Positions 11,243 through 22,991 are shown, numbered from the stretch's first letter. The stretch: 64,000 bases of DNA from Plasmopara viticola (GCA_001695595.3 MBPM02000087.1:231878-295877); one strand, 5' to 3'. The notes: a model not told the origin generated them from the letters alone. Numbers and translations are program-made.

Positions 11243-13426
11243 ATGGCTTCCAGCGCCTTTGAGATCCTTCGCTCCACGCGGCGGCTGCCAATCGTAGAAC
11301 AAGAGCTTGTCTTTGGCAAGCGCTTGACAGAAGTGGCAGCTGCGCGATCAACTGCCGGTGCCGCTTGGGGAAAGAGTGCGCGCAAATGGGTGGCTGCCTC
11401 GACTCCTGAATCTCGCGAGTTTGGCGACGCCATGCCACGTGAATTGCGTACGCTAGTGGCCGCCTCTTTCGACATTTATATCCGCTTGCAGCATAAATCA
11501 CCACAAGGTCCAGTTGACGTTGTATGTGCGAGTCGTGAGTACCGCGAAGCCCTCAAGACGTGTATTTTCGCGCTGGAAGACCGGCTGGAGGCCAAAAAGG
11601 ACGCTCTTGACGGCCTGATCGAGGACGAAACCGCATTTCTAGACCTTCTGAAAGTGTCACTTGCCATTTGGCACTTGTGTGAGCTGCTACTGCTTCGTGA
11701 AGGAGCAAGAGGAGCCGACAGAACGCTCGCGTATGACCTGGCACGGTGGCTACATGAGCACTATTGCAGTGCGTTGTTGGCAAAGACCGAAAGTGAGAGT
11801 GAGAAGCTAAAGAAGGCGATGAAACCGGAAGAAGACCCAGTCTTTTGGAGCACAATTCAATCGCTCGTGATGGCAGGAGACGGTCAGAGTGCCTGGAACC
11901 TTTTAGCTTCACATTCGAGCTACAAGTCCCTCTTGGTTCGAGACGCCATGTCACTTACTCAAACATCCATCACAACAGCGTTTCAAGAAGCTCAGAAATT
12001 ATTGTTGACAATGCCTGGTAGAGTTGAGAGACGATTTGAAGCCTTGGACCTAGCGGAATGGAAACACTGGCACGATGCGTGTCACTTTTTATTGAACACT
12101 GACGGATATATCAAGTCAAACACGGGATTCACGACCTTATTGGAGATAATGGTCGCCAAGGAAGACGTGCTACAGCGTCACGCGGATACTTGGTATGAGC
12201 TTATGATGGCGAGACTATTTCTTGACGAACCAAAGACAATTGCCCATCGTTTCGAGTTTCTAATGGCCAAGTGTTTTCAAGCTTACAATAGTGCGGAAAC
12301 GAAGATGGGCAACTTTGATTGCATCATCTTGGCTGTCATGCAGTACGACATGGAAAGTGCTTTGCAAGATCTCTTGACACTTGGCTTTTCATGGATGGCA
12401 GCGCATTTGACGGATTTGTTACAGAGACGAAATGTAATTCGAGCCGACGAAGTGTTGCCGGAAACGAAGTGTACGTTGCGTGAGCGATTTCTTCTTCAAT
12501 ACGCAATGGAGATTGGAGCAAGTAGTGGGTTGTGGCAATTTGCTGTGCAATATTACGAGTACTGTCCTCAGTTTGGTGTCCTTGCGATAAGATCCGCGTT
12601 GGCTCGTGAACCTTTATTATCGGATTACAAGACCGAGCGTCTTCTCACTTTTTGTCATGGGAAGAAGTACCTAAATGAAACGCAAAGAAGGATTACTAGA
12701 GACAGAGCACACGAATGCAAAGCAAAGAAGACGTACGCGTCTGCTCTGTACTGGATGCTACGTGGTAACCACTTGGACGACGTCGATACGCTATGTGATG
12801 ACGTTTTACAAGAGTGCAATGACAGTAATACGTTAACTCCTTTACACGAGGCAGTGCAGTTTATGGAAACTTGTTCTGATCTTGTGCGTCCTCAAAAACT
12901 GGCGTGGGTGCTGAAATACCGTGAACTTCAACTGGTACTAGACGATCTCGAGTCCTTACAAGATCAGCTAAAGACAGATGAGGTTGCAAGCAATGAGGAA
13001 ATGTGCCTAGCTCTTGAAAGCAAGCTTCGATTCGTGTCTATGGAAGCCGCGAAACGTCTAGGCTGGTTATTTAGCTCGACCGACGCGCCAAAGGCCCTGT
13101 GTGCTCAGCTTTTGGAACAAGCTGAACGTCTGCTCCACGAATCTCCAACTGTATATCACTCGCAACACTTGTACTCCCTTATGGCCTATCTCCAGCAACT
13201 GGACCGCTCTTTTGACAGCCAAGACTTTTACAAGTCTTGCTCGAACAAGCAACTCAAAAAACGCATTGATAGCTTAATTGCTCGCAATTTGGCCGAGGCA
13301 ATGCTGCAAGAGGCTACTGCAAGCAAATGTCGAACGGAATCAATGAATTGTGTAGCACTCGCTGCTCCAAGTGCCCAGCACACGTATTTGATCACAGACG
13401 CACCGTGTACGCCAATGGAAGAGTAA
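11243..13426 (+). CDS. Nucleoporin Nup85 (Y-complex)
   Basis: Intronless, 727 residues, close to the usual length for Nup85, the alpha-helical stacked scaffold that pairs with Seh1 in the Y (Nup107-160) complex of the nuclear pore. Recognisable family segments include WNLLASHSSYKSL (about residue 219), the diagnostic LWQFAVQYYEYCPQFG (about 432-447) and the following helices through KTYASALYWMLRG. The protein is essentially all helical with no membrane segment, zinc finger or FG repeats, as expected. The N-terminal blade that receives Seh1 is poorly conserved across eukaryotes and cannot be judged by eye. It converges with RABL2 (93 bp between stops). Other Nup107-family scaffolds are the main alternative; the WxFAxxYYxYCPxFG motif favours Nup85. 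Confidence 0.85.
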   Translation: MASSAFEILRSTRRLPIVEQELVFGKRLTEVAAARSTAGAAWGKSARKWVAASTPESREFGDAMPRELRTLVAASFDIYIRLQHKSPQGPVDVVCASREYREALKTCIFALEDRLEAKKDALDGLIEDETAFLDLLKVSLAIWHLCELLLLREGARGADRTLAYDLARWLHEHYCSALLAKTESESEKLKKAMKPEEDPVFWSTIQSLVMAGDGQSAWNLLASHSSYKSLLVRDAMSLTQTSITTAFQEAQKLLLTMPGRVERRFEALDLAEWKHWHDACHFLLNTDGYIKSNTGFTTLLEIMVAKEDVLQRHADTWYELMMARLFLDEPKTIAHRFEFLMAKCFQAYNSAETKMGNFDCIILAVMQYDMESALQDLLTLGFSWMAAHLTDLLQRRNVIRADEVLPETKCTLRERFLLQYAMEIGASSGLWQFAVQYYEYCPQFGVLAIRSALAREPLLSDYKTERLLTFCHGKKYLNETQRRITRDRAHECKAKKTYASALYWMLRGNHLDDVDTLCDDVLQECNDSNTLTPLHEAVQFMETCSDLVRPQKLAWVLKYRELQLVLDDLESLQDQLKTDEVASNEEMCLALESKLRFVSMEAAKRLGWLFSSTDAPKALCAQLLEQAERLLHESPTVYHSQHLYSLMAYLQQLDRSFDSQDFYKSCSNKQLKKRIDSLIARNLAEAMLQEATASKCRTESMNCVALAAPSAQHTYLITDAPCTPMEE

Positions 13427-13519
13427 AGTGGCTGCTTTAGCGAAAGCAATTATGTCTGGTCAAAGGGTCTATAAGAAGTAAGACAACATAAAGCGCGATT
13501 AAAGGGCAATTTATTTGTG

Positions 13520-14420
13520 TTATGCTTTCTCTCCAAGAAGGTCAAGAACGTCCGACATAAAATCGCCACTTTCTTGCTTAAACTTCCACGCAGCTTCAAT
13601 GGCTTCTTTAAATACTTTGACCACATTTGTACCGTCCGCGGCGGAGACGAAATTGAATTTAAGGTCATGCGTCTCGGCGAATTTAAACTTTTTGTTAGTC
13701 ACCTAAAGAATTTACCAGAAGTGATTTGAATGTCAGCAGCAAAGCCAAACACGTGCGACCTACTTACGTTCATATCGACGTCAATCTTGTTGGCAACCAG
13801 AAAACACGGAATACTTTCGCAATATTCGCGCAGTTCCTTGTACCAGTTTACTAAATTTTGGTACGTTACCTTGCGCGTAACGTCAAATACCTACAATGAA
13901 ATTCCACTTACTTTTTTGCTCGCAAAACTTGCTTTTGATCGAATCGACCTACCAAAATGCATGCCGTAGCTCCGTAATAAAAGGACGGGTGCATACTAGA
14001 AAATCGCTCTTGTCCAGCAGTATCCCAAAAGTCTACAATCAATGATTGTGCATTAATATTGCACGACGACCACAAGTCCTAGCTCCAATCATCGTTAACA
14101 CACACCAACTTTTACGGTACGCTTTCCATTTTCACCATCAAGTTCCACGTCTTTTCGGAATAGCGTTAAGGCAAATGTCGAGAGCTGACGCAAAGATACA
14201 CGTACGTTATCAATTTACTTTTTGTTCCATCAAAACATGCTTGCTGACCTGACGTGGTTGATACTCATTCATCATAAAGCGCTCGACCAGTTTCGACTTG
14301 CCTGCGGCCGAGTCACCGAGTAGAATGATCTAGAGTGGAAGAGCGCATAAGTGGCAGCTTTTATGGCTTTTCGCCAGTCCAGCCCACCTTTACGTCAGGT
14401 TCACCAAGACTGTTTTCCAT
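13520..14420 (-). CDS. RABL2-type ciliary small GTPase (six exons)
   Basis: My model has exons 14420-14388, 14329-14249, 14184-14106, 14032-13953, 13890-13768 and 13702-13520, all with GT-AG introns of 58-77 nt, giving 192 residues in one continuous frame. GTPase motifs: P-loop GDSAAGKSK (16-24), switch II WDTAGQERF (67-75), NKID (125-128) and VSAADGTNVVK (151-161). There is no C-terminal cysteine, so it is not prenylated; this and the ending (FKQESGDFM) point to RABL2 rather than an ordinary Rab. RABL2 binds the IFT-B train and triggers its release from the ciliary base. A functional copy is expected only in an organism with flagellate cells. The exon count is unusually high for this otherwise intron-poor island. 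The first exon (11 residues) is the least certain part. Confidence 0.88.
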
Positions 14421-15283
14421 AATAACACCTCCTTTTGTAGCCACTCTCACGCGTGTCTTAGTGATATGCTCTAAAAGATCGCGGTGGATTGAGCAGCCGT
14501 TAATTCAACACAAGATACAGATTCAAGTTGAATGGTGCAAGCCGTTTTCAAGACTATATATGGAAAACTAACGAATCTAATTTAAATACGACTAATCACA
14601 AGAAATGTATTGCGAAGATAGCATTCATTACAGAAGCCAAACCTTTATAGATGTCTCAATAGTCAAATCTCGAGTATTTGTGTCGGTAGATGAGCGCTAC
14701 TTTGTCGAATTACAATCACAGGTTATCCCCGGGTACCCTTGCATTCCATGCAGCAATTGAATATGACCAGGAAAAGAGGCGCTGTATTTAAAAATATTTC
14801 TCATGAACATTTAGCGATAGTCTTTAGCGAGCTCACTTCTCAAGCTGCTTAATTATATCAATGAAGTAATCTAAAATGTTATTCTCCTTATATGCACCAT
14901 TCCATACATAATTGTGATCTAATATTTTTCTCGAGGTGGAACTATTGCGCATATCTGTAAAAATAACTATATGAGATGGGAGAAATTTAGTATCTCGATC
15001 TCCAATAGAATTTGAGATAACAAGCAGGTATTACCTGTTAGCTTGCTAGTGAAGGAACTTGATATGAGAGCCTGGTTGATAGGATTTTGCTCATTTTTAT
15101 CAAATAACGACGTTTGCACTATCTCCTTTTACGAAGGTGAAATGAGACGACATTGGCGTCGGTAACTACACGTCGCGCAACGTTCTCGTTAACTATAACT
15201 GTGGTGTTTGATTTATGCCATGAATGCTCTTACAGAGATAACAGTTAAGTAGGCAGGCTAAGGAAATGTCGAGCTGTCTGCGT
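14421..15283. other. Unassigned intergenic DNA upstream of RABL2
   Basis: Apart from the RABL2 promoter that must lie at its left end, I see no supportable gene. Frames are short and AT-rich on both strands, without motifs or clear repeats. Confidence 0.5.
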
Positions 15284-15701
15284 TTAGTCTTCTAAATCAT
15301 ATAAGCAAGTAAAAGCTAGGTCACTACTGCTAGCCATTTTAGCTTTGAGGTTCGACAAAAAGGGTGTGAATATTCTGCAAGCTGAGTGTAGGTGAAAACA
15401 TCGGCTTGATAAACATTGTTCGACCCGTTCGCAATCTGTGGTACTTACGTCGTGCGGAAAATATTTGCAAGCATGCAAGTTAATACGTAAAGCGCACTCA
15501 CTTGATTCAAAAGACAAACTTGTCTATTGTGTTACCATAAGTTGCTTTTGGCGCAGGGTACAATTACTTTCTATCGTGGGTTGAAAATACTTACGGATGC
15601 ACACGCTTTGAGAAATTGAAAATTTGCTTTGATGTCAAAACGCACATAGCTGTTTTGTCAAGCATGTTGGCCCAAGGGTCCGCCAAAAGAATTCTGCACA
15701 T
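15284..15701 (-). CDS. Small unrecognised three-exon gene
   Basis: Exons 15701-15595, 15523-15449 and 15374-15284 join in one frame through two introns (71 and 74 nt) that both start with the strong donor GTAAGT. The product is 90 residues beginning MCRILLADPWANMLDKTAMC. A nearby upstream acceptor for exon 3 (after CACTCAG) would instead give about 74 residues, so the C-terminus is uncertain. The sequence is amphipathic and helical in character (LLNQVSALYVLTCMLANIF), possibly a small complex subunit. I cannot name the family. An in-frame acceptor-like TTTAG lies just upstream of the chosen ATG, so an additional 5' exon is possible. It is divergent with the Nup214-like gene (226 bp between starts). 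The two GTAAGT introns are the main evidence that this is a gene. Confidence 0.45.
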
Positions 15702-15927
15702 GACCTCGAGCTCCTAAACGGTCTCGTTATTATGTCACCGTTGCCATTTCTGCAATTTCTAAAAGCCACTATATAGTCCAACGCGCTACTAGTGACAGTA
15801 GTAGTATACACTTTATTCTTAACGTTCGTTACATGAAAGGCTGCTTAGTGCTACCACACCAGACCATTTGTGCCCGATCTTAAACATAACTGAGGTGCTG
15901 CACATAATCCGCCCAACACCAGCCACG
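15702..15927. promoter_or_regulatory. Divergent intergenic region upstream of the Nup214-like gene
   Basis: These 226 bp lie between the start codon of the small three-exon gene (-) and that of the giant nucleoporin (+). They must hold the promoter of the nucleoporin and probably of both. No specific motif is claimed. Confidence 0.4.
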
Positions 15928-18900
15928 ATGGCGGAGCTGGACACGGAACATGTGCGCATGTTGAACGCTGGAAGGCAGCGCATCGCGTACACGTCGCCTA
16001 TAAGCACGAGCTGTTTCTCTAGTGTAAATTCGAAGAAGACACAGCTACTTCAGCATGGCAACACGTACGGCTTGACCTTCGTAGCTTCCAATAAAGGTAG
16101 CGCGGACAATGATCATCACTCTCAATATCTGCAACCAAGAAAGATTTTCATAATTAAACAATAATGCTGCAGGCTTTGTAATGACTAGAAACGACGAGCT
16201 GGAGGCGTCATGCACTGATTACATTAAGCGGCGACAGGAGGCAATGGACCACGGACAAAAGCTCACGCTAGAGGAAATTTACGAGCTACCAGTAAATAAA
16301 GAAGTTCAGCTTCCATCAATCGCATATTGGATCGCTCTCTCCGTGGACGAGTCGACACTTGCAGTAGCTTATGGAGACTCCGTTGCGCTTTATGAAGTCG
16401 CGCACGTTGTCGATGCGGTATGACGTCATGTTTCTCATTCCTGTACAGCTCTTCACTTCATAACAATATGGTCTTTTTTATTTTACTATCCAGCCGACTC
16501 CTACACCATATCGCACGTTGCTTAAGCTGCAAGTACAGGAAATGGCGTGGTGCAGCGATCCTACTAGTGAGCAGTTGGCTATTTTAACACTTGAGAAGCA
16601 AGCGATCATTTGCACGCTAGAAGGCTTGCGAAAGGCGATTAATACAGAGAGTGATGCGTCGTCCGTTGGATGGTCCCCATCTGGAAAGCAGATTGCCATT
16701 GGTTTAGTAGATGGCACCATTGCCATTTACGATCGAGATTCTCTGAAATTATCTCGATCGATTATGGCACCGAAATGCTGCGCTGACATAAACCTTGAGG
16801 TACACCACATTAATTGGGCCGAGGACGAGTTGTTTTTAGCTGGGTATCACCGGTATGACAGCAATCTCGAGAAGACCACTGCTCTTGCGTGCATTTTCGA
16901 TCATGATGAGTGCGTCGAGCTGGATGAAGTTGTTGGATTTTTCGATGTGCACGGACGACGACACCAGTATTTCACTCTGTTTTTGTCCGAGTGGAGAATG
17001 TTTTTTATTGGGTGTTCATTAAGCGCAGACATTGAGCTGCTTGTATCAGATCCTGAAAGTGGTGAATGGCAATTGTGGAAACCATTGGAAAGGTATCAAG
17101 CACGTTTACCGGATAATAGCGTGGACGAGGAATCGTTTCCGATGGGGTTGGCTATCAATTTGAACTCGACAGTGTCCATCTCTGTAGATGAAGACCTATT
17201 CCCTCCCGTGCCCATTATTTCTTGTACTAATACTGACGGACTATTACTTCACTTTGCCTTTGTGGATACAACAGTACACGAAGTTGACTTTGTTAAGGCT
17301 CCGTTGCCTTTTGATAAGAAATCAATGCGAGCTGTTGCGTCAACCTCAAATGCAATTGTAGAGGCAAAAATAGAAGATTCTGTGTCCCCTTTGAAGTCGA
17401 TCGCGAACGGATATGGCCAAAATGATGAGAACGAGTTCGCAGAGTCTGTTGGGGAGTCAAGTGATGAGGAAGAGGAGCGTAAAGAAGAGGAAGACAACGC
17501 TCGATCAGCATTTCGCACGATTGCAATCAATGGAGTCGATTTTATTGCTTCGGAACAATTTCCAAAGTTGTTTAAAGCATTGGGGTCTACATACGATGAG
17601 GAAGAACACGCCAACACTATTAAAAGTCTGAGTAAAGATGGAAAGATTTACGAAGGTGACTTCGTTTCGTGGTACGTCAACTGGATATTTGGTGATGAAG
17701 GTTCGGAGTCGGATAGAGAGGAGAATTCTTCTTTGATGGCAATCAAAAAAGCTGAGCAAGCGTCGGGGGTGGTGACGCCTGCCAGGACAGCGAATGCGAC
17801 GTCGATTGGCTCTATCGGCTTAAGTGGGCTTTCTATTCCGGTTTTTGAAGAGAATAACTCGAAGCCGTCATTCTCTTTTAGCGTTACTCCAGTTGGCAAT
17901 TGCAATGTATCCGCGAAAGACACTTCAAATTTTTTCCTAAAGAAAGCGGTTTCGCATGAGTACGGTCAGAACGACGAAAACGAATTTGCGAAGTCGGATA
18001 GTGAATCGAGTGACGAGGAGGAGGAGCGCAAGGAAGAAGAAGCTACCGCTAGAGTAACGTTTCGGACGCTTGCGTCTGATGGAACTGATTTTATCGCTTC
18101 AGAACTATTTCCAAAACTGTTTAAGGCAATGGGGTCTACGTATGACGGGGAAGAACACGCCAGCATTGTAAAAAGTCTTAGCAAAGATGGAAAGATCTAC
18201 GAGGATGACTTCGTTTCGTGGTATGTGAACTGGATCTTTGGCGACGAAGACCTTGAGTCAAATGAAAAAAAGGAGTCACCTATTTTGTTGAAGCCAGCAC
18301 TTAAGTCGAAGGAAGAGATTGCAGCGGTATTTTCGAGATTCGCAGCCGCAAAAGGAAGTTGGAAGTGTGCTGTTTGTTTGGTGAGTAACGGTCCTGATGC
18401 CACGAAGTGCAGCGCTTGTGAAACTCCGAATCCTGCGGCACCGAAGGTGGTAGTGCCTGTTTCAACAGCAAGCACGTCAGCTGGATTTATCGGCTCAAGT
18501 GGATTTTCTTTTCCGGGCTTCATGGATTCAAAGTCATCGTCATTTTCTTTCGGTGGGACTCCAGTCGCTGGTTCTGCTGTTGCTGACGGAGTCAAATCCA
18601 GTGGTTTCTCGTTTGGTGGTGCGTCTTTTGGCATGGAATTTAGTTTCCCAAGTGTCACGACTGAGTCTCGTTTGAACACGAAACCTGTGCCAGACACTGA
18701 GTCTGAAAACGCTCTTGTTTTAAATAGCTCAGCTGGTGGTAGTGCGGATGCACTATCAACTTTGAAGTCTTCTGCTGAATGTGCTGCAAGTGATAGGGGC
18801 TATCCCCCTGATACGATATCAGCGCCGAAACCTCCCGTGCTCAGTACTGCAGACGGCAATTGTAACCCCTCAGACACGGCTTCAAAGCCAAAACTTCCTG

Positions 18901-21900
18901 TATTCGGTGCAGCAAGGGAAAACAGCTATCCTCCGGACACGACATCTAAACCAAAACCTCCGACTTTTGGCACTGCCACCAGTAGTGGCTATCCCCCCGA
19001 TACGACGTCGAAGCCAAAACCCCCAGCCGTTGGCGCAGTCACCAATAGTGGCTATCCCCCAGATACGACGTCGAAGCCAAATCCTCCAGGCTTTGGCGCA
19101 GCCACCAATAGCGGCTACCCTCCGGACACGACGTCGAAGCCAAAACCTCCAGCCTTTAGCGCTGCCACCAATGGTGGCTACCCTCCGGACACGACGTCAA
19201 AGCCAAAACCTCCAGCGTTTGGTGCTGCCACCAATGGTGGCTACCCTCCGGACACGACGTCGAAGCCAAAACCACCAGCCTTTGGCGCTTCCGTCAGTGG
19301 TGGCAACCCTCCGAACACGACGTCGAAGCCAAAACCACCAGCCTTTGGCGCTGCCATCAGTGGTGGCTACCCTCCGGACACGACGTCGAAGCCAAAACCA
19401 CCAGCCTTTGGCGCTGCCATCAGTGGTGGCTACCCTCCGGACACGACGTCGAAATCAAAACCTTTAGCCTTTGGCGCTGTCACTAATGGTGGCTACCCTC
19501 CGGATACGACGTCGAAGCCAAAACCTTCGGCCATTGGCGCTACCAGCAGTGGTGGCTATCCCCCGGATACGACGTCAAAGCCAAAACCTCCGGCCTTTGG
19601 CGCTGCCACCAAAGGTGACCATTTCTCGGAGACGACGTCGAAGCCAAAACATTCAGCCTTCAATGCTGCCGGCTGTGGTGGCTACCCTCCGGACACGACG
19701 TATAAATCAAGACCTCCAGCTTTTGGCGCTACCACCGGTGGCGGCTTAAGTTCGTCTGGCAAGAGTTTATTGGAATCGAAGCCAGAGCCATCAAAATCGG
19801 TTGATTTTACCGCGCGGAAACTACCATTTGGTGTTGCTCAAAATGAATTTTCATCCGGACGAGCCTTTTCAAATGAATCGTTTTCCGCAAAAACGAGTTT
19901 TATCACACCAACCTTTTCGTTTGAAACTTCGCCATCCACGTTGAGTACGACTGAGCAACGCAATAGTGTTGACAAACAGCCACCGATCAAGCGTACACTG
20001 AATTTTGGAGACACAAATGCTTATGAGACAACACAGACAAATCCGTTCGCAAAAACTAAAGCAAAGCCGCTTACGAGTCTTACAAAGACCTCGAAGGGTC
20101 TTCCTTCTTCGCGAATGGAGGGTCAATTGTGGAAGTTAATTGTGGATTTTGATAAGTCGCTGCAGCGGGTGAACAAAAGCACAAAGACTATCCCATCAAA
20201 GAATGTGGAGTTTTCAGATCAAATGGTGTCGCAATCGGACAATCTACGCATGCAGATATCAAAGCTTTGCGAATCATTGAACAACTTGGACGAAGTACGA
20301 GATCAAATTGAAAAAGACGTTTTGTTTGTCATTGGAAGTGATGGGGACGTACACGAACAGCTTGAATATGGGCGAGAAATCTTGGACAGTTTTAATGATG
20401 AGAGTCTCAAGAAAGCACTGGACGAGCAGCCACTAGACGCTCGATCTAAGGAAGTGTGGGCATCACTGAAGAAGAAATTGATCGAGGTTGACAAGTGCTG
20501 TGCGGAGCTTGAATGCCACCTTTCGTCCTTTGAATCCGGTACTGACCGGACTCGTGCAGTATCGTCTGCGCACTTGTTTCGTGTACTGAAGCAGACTTAT
20601 GACAATTCTAAGGCGCAATATAATAAGGCCTGTGAGTTAGCGGAACATTTGGAAAAGCTCAGTCTACGAGGTGACCGCATACGTCGAACACCTGGCTTTT
20701 GTGGGATCCATGGAAGCCGAGCAGAAGCTCGTACTTTGGTAACGAAGACGGACATGATGGAGAACATTTTAAAGTCTGAAGAGCGCGACCGAGAGGTACG
20801 CCGCCATTTTTTGACCCTGTGTAATAGTGTCATTACTCCTCGTGACGTCTTCTCGACACCGCGTCGTAAGCTGGCTCCCCCCACACCATCCCATACCGAT
20901 TCACCCCTTCGATCGAAAGCCTGCAGTAAATTGATGCCAAAGACACAGTTGAACGTTGCTTCCCCAATGAGCACACTCAAGCAGTCGGCAAAGTCTGTCC
21001 TGTTTAATAATGCTTCTTCAAAGTTCGCACCAAACCTTGTTGCGCTGGCTGAGGCAATGACCCCAAAGGATGAGCCTGTCAAGCTCGTTCAGACGCCTCA
21101 GACGAGTGTTGGTGTCGGCAAAGCCCCTCAGAGACCTAGTCTAGAAACTTCGACTATTGAGGACAAACCAAAAACGGTCTCATCAAATGCTAGCGCATTT
21201 AGCTTCGCGAAGGACAACAACACTGGTATATTTGGAGCATCTATGGTGAAGAAAGAGGCGAAAGATACGTCGTCAACGCCCTCGTTTGGAGTGAACTCGC
21301 CGGCAGTCAAGCACAAGCGAAAAGCGGATGAAAATTTGACTGGTGCGTTTTCGCTAGGCGGACAAGACACTCGAGTATCCGCTTCCGCTTTCAGTTTTGG
21401 ATCCAGCGCAAAAGAGTCGCCGTTGCAAAGTGTCAGTACAATTGATTACAAGGCTCGATTGGAAGACTTTTACACGGTGCACAACCCATCCAAGCTTGGA
21501 AATGTGCTTGAGAAGACGCTGACAACTTACAAGGGCAGAGAGGAGGAGTTGTTTACTCGACTTTTTACTATGTACATTCCAACTTCGACGCCAGAAGATG
21601 TCAAAGCTTTTTTGGAAGGAGGATCTGTGCCTCCAAAGTCTGTGTCTGTTACCAAAGCTTCGCAGTCTCTTGCGCCTGCAACTACAGAAGCAAAGAGCTC
21701 ATTTGGCGAATTTGGAGCCTCAGCTTCGACCCCAAAAGAGAATGCAGCTACCCTTGGCCCATTCGGGTCTTCTCCGTCCGCATTCAGTCTCGGTCCTGCT
21801 GCGAACAAATCTTTTGGCTCAAGTGCGATTGGATGTGCAGCACCAAATTCTTCGACAACTTCTTTAACGACGTCAACAGCTTCTCCCTTTGGCAAACCTG

Positions 21901-22991
21901 CGGTGGATTATCGCCAAAAGTTGATTGAATTTTACCAAAAGCACAATCCAGACAAGATTAGTAGTGTGGATGCCACCCTTCAAAAATACAAGGGAAACGA
22001 AGTCAAGTTATTTCAGAACCTAGCGCTTAAGTATAAGGTAAGTGACATGAGCGGATGCGTTACTGTTCCGCCTGCCAGTCCAGCGGTTCAGGGTGTGACT
22101 TCTAGTGCGGGGGCAAGTCCGTTTGGTAAATCAGGTGCCTTTTTCTTCTCCACTCCAAGCGCTTCGGCTGGTGCGTCGTCCACATCCACTAGCTCGCTTG
22201 GTTTTGGTGCAGCAAAACCTGCTCCTAGTGCGTCTCCGTTCGGGGCAGCCCAGGCTCCTGTTTCGTCACCATTTAGTGGAATTTCTCAATCATCCACTGG
22301 CTTTGGTCTGGCTACTGGAAGTGGATTTAGCTGCTTTCAGTCAACAACCGCGCCGACTCCAGCGTTTAGTTCTCCTTCGCCATTTGGCGCAGCATCAAGC
22401 AGCTTTGGAGCTGCAGGGGGCGTCAATTACCGTGACAAGCTCACAGCTTTTTATCAACAACATAATCCTGCAAAGCTAAGCTCTGTGGACGCAACCTTAG
22501 CAAAGTACAAGGGCCGCGAAGATCAATTGTTTGGCATGCTGGAACAAAAGTACGTGAAAAAAGCACCAGTGGGATCGACTTCGGGTGGCTTTGGAATCCC
22601 CAGCACGACAGCATTCGGCGGTGGGAGCAGCTTTGGCACACCATCAACGTTAGGAGCAGCAAATCCAGCATTTGGCTCGGTTTCTACTTTGGGAGGTACA
22701 GCGCAACCTACTTTTGGAGGAAGTGCTGGCTCTGGTTTTGGGTTGGCGGCCCGTATGGGTGGAGGCTTTGGCTCAGCTGCACAGTCACCGTCGGTCGCTT
22801 CGAGCGGCACCGTCGCGGGCTCCGGATTTGGGGCGTTTGGCTCGCAGCCGCCGTCGTTTAGCGGCTCTGCGCAGCAGTCAAGTGGTTTTGGTGCAAATAG
22901 CGGAGGCTTTGGCTTTGGAAGTGGTGCGTCTTCTGGCGGTTTTGGTCAGCCCGCTGCGTTCAGCAGCTCTAGCTTTTCCCAAATGCGATGA
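15928..22991 (+). CDS. Giant Nup214/Nup159-like FG nucleoporin (three exons)
   Basis: Exons 15928-16096, 16173-16417 and 16494-22991 (introns 76 nt each) encode about 2303 residues. Regions in order: a beta-propeller-like N-terminus (about 1-440; e.g. SVGWSPSGKQIAIGLVDGTI); two copies of an acidic, EF-hand-like module (about 443-545 and 628-730); a RanBP2-type zinc finger WKCAVC...KCSACE (about 762-785); fifteen 21-residue repeats (907-1221); a coiled-coil stretch (about 1346-1541); FG-rich segments; and three helical motifs of the type FYxxHNPxKL...KYKG (about 1788, 1942 and 2116). Propeller plus coiled coil plus FG repeats fits the cytoplasmic-face Nup214/Nup159, which docks the mRNA-export helicase Dbp5. 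The zinc finger and EF-like modules are not expected in Nup214, so assignment within FG nucleoporins is tentative. Repeats may collapse or expand in assemblies. Confidence 0.8.
17408..18268 (+). repeat. Duplicated acidic EF-hand-like module within the nucleoporin gene
   Basis: Segments at about 17408-17715 and 17963-18268 encode two closely similar 100-residue modules. Each begins GQNDENEFA and continues ESSDEEEERKEEE, then FIASE.FPKLFKA.GSTYD.EEHA and SLSKDGKIYE.DFVSWYVNW. The spacing of acidic residues and the FVSWYVNW ending recall an EF-hand pair in which one loop (SKDGKI) is retained. Calcium binding is not shown. Confidence 0.75.
18798..19742 (+). repeat. Fifteen-unit 63-bp in-frame minisatellite (21-residue repeat)
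   Basis: The consensus unit is GYPPDTTSKPKPPAFGAATN plus one residue. The central units (about 19100-19500) are almost identical at DNA level, while the outer units diverge, the pattern left by unequal exchange or gene conversion in the middle of an array. Most units carry a single F-G pair, so the array supplies evenly spaced FG-like motifs separated by proline- and lysine-rich spacers. Confidence 0.95.

Noticed and set aside
16518..16530. TTG-initiated start for the giant nucleoporin
   Set aside because: Two upstream exons with consensus splice sites supply an ATG start and extend the propeller without a frame break.
18781..19749. Second long open frame through the nucleoporin repeat array
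   Set aside because: A consequence of a stop-free 63-bp repeat unit; kept only as an observation about the array.
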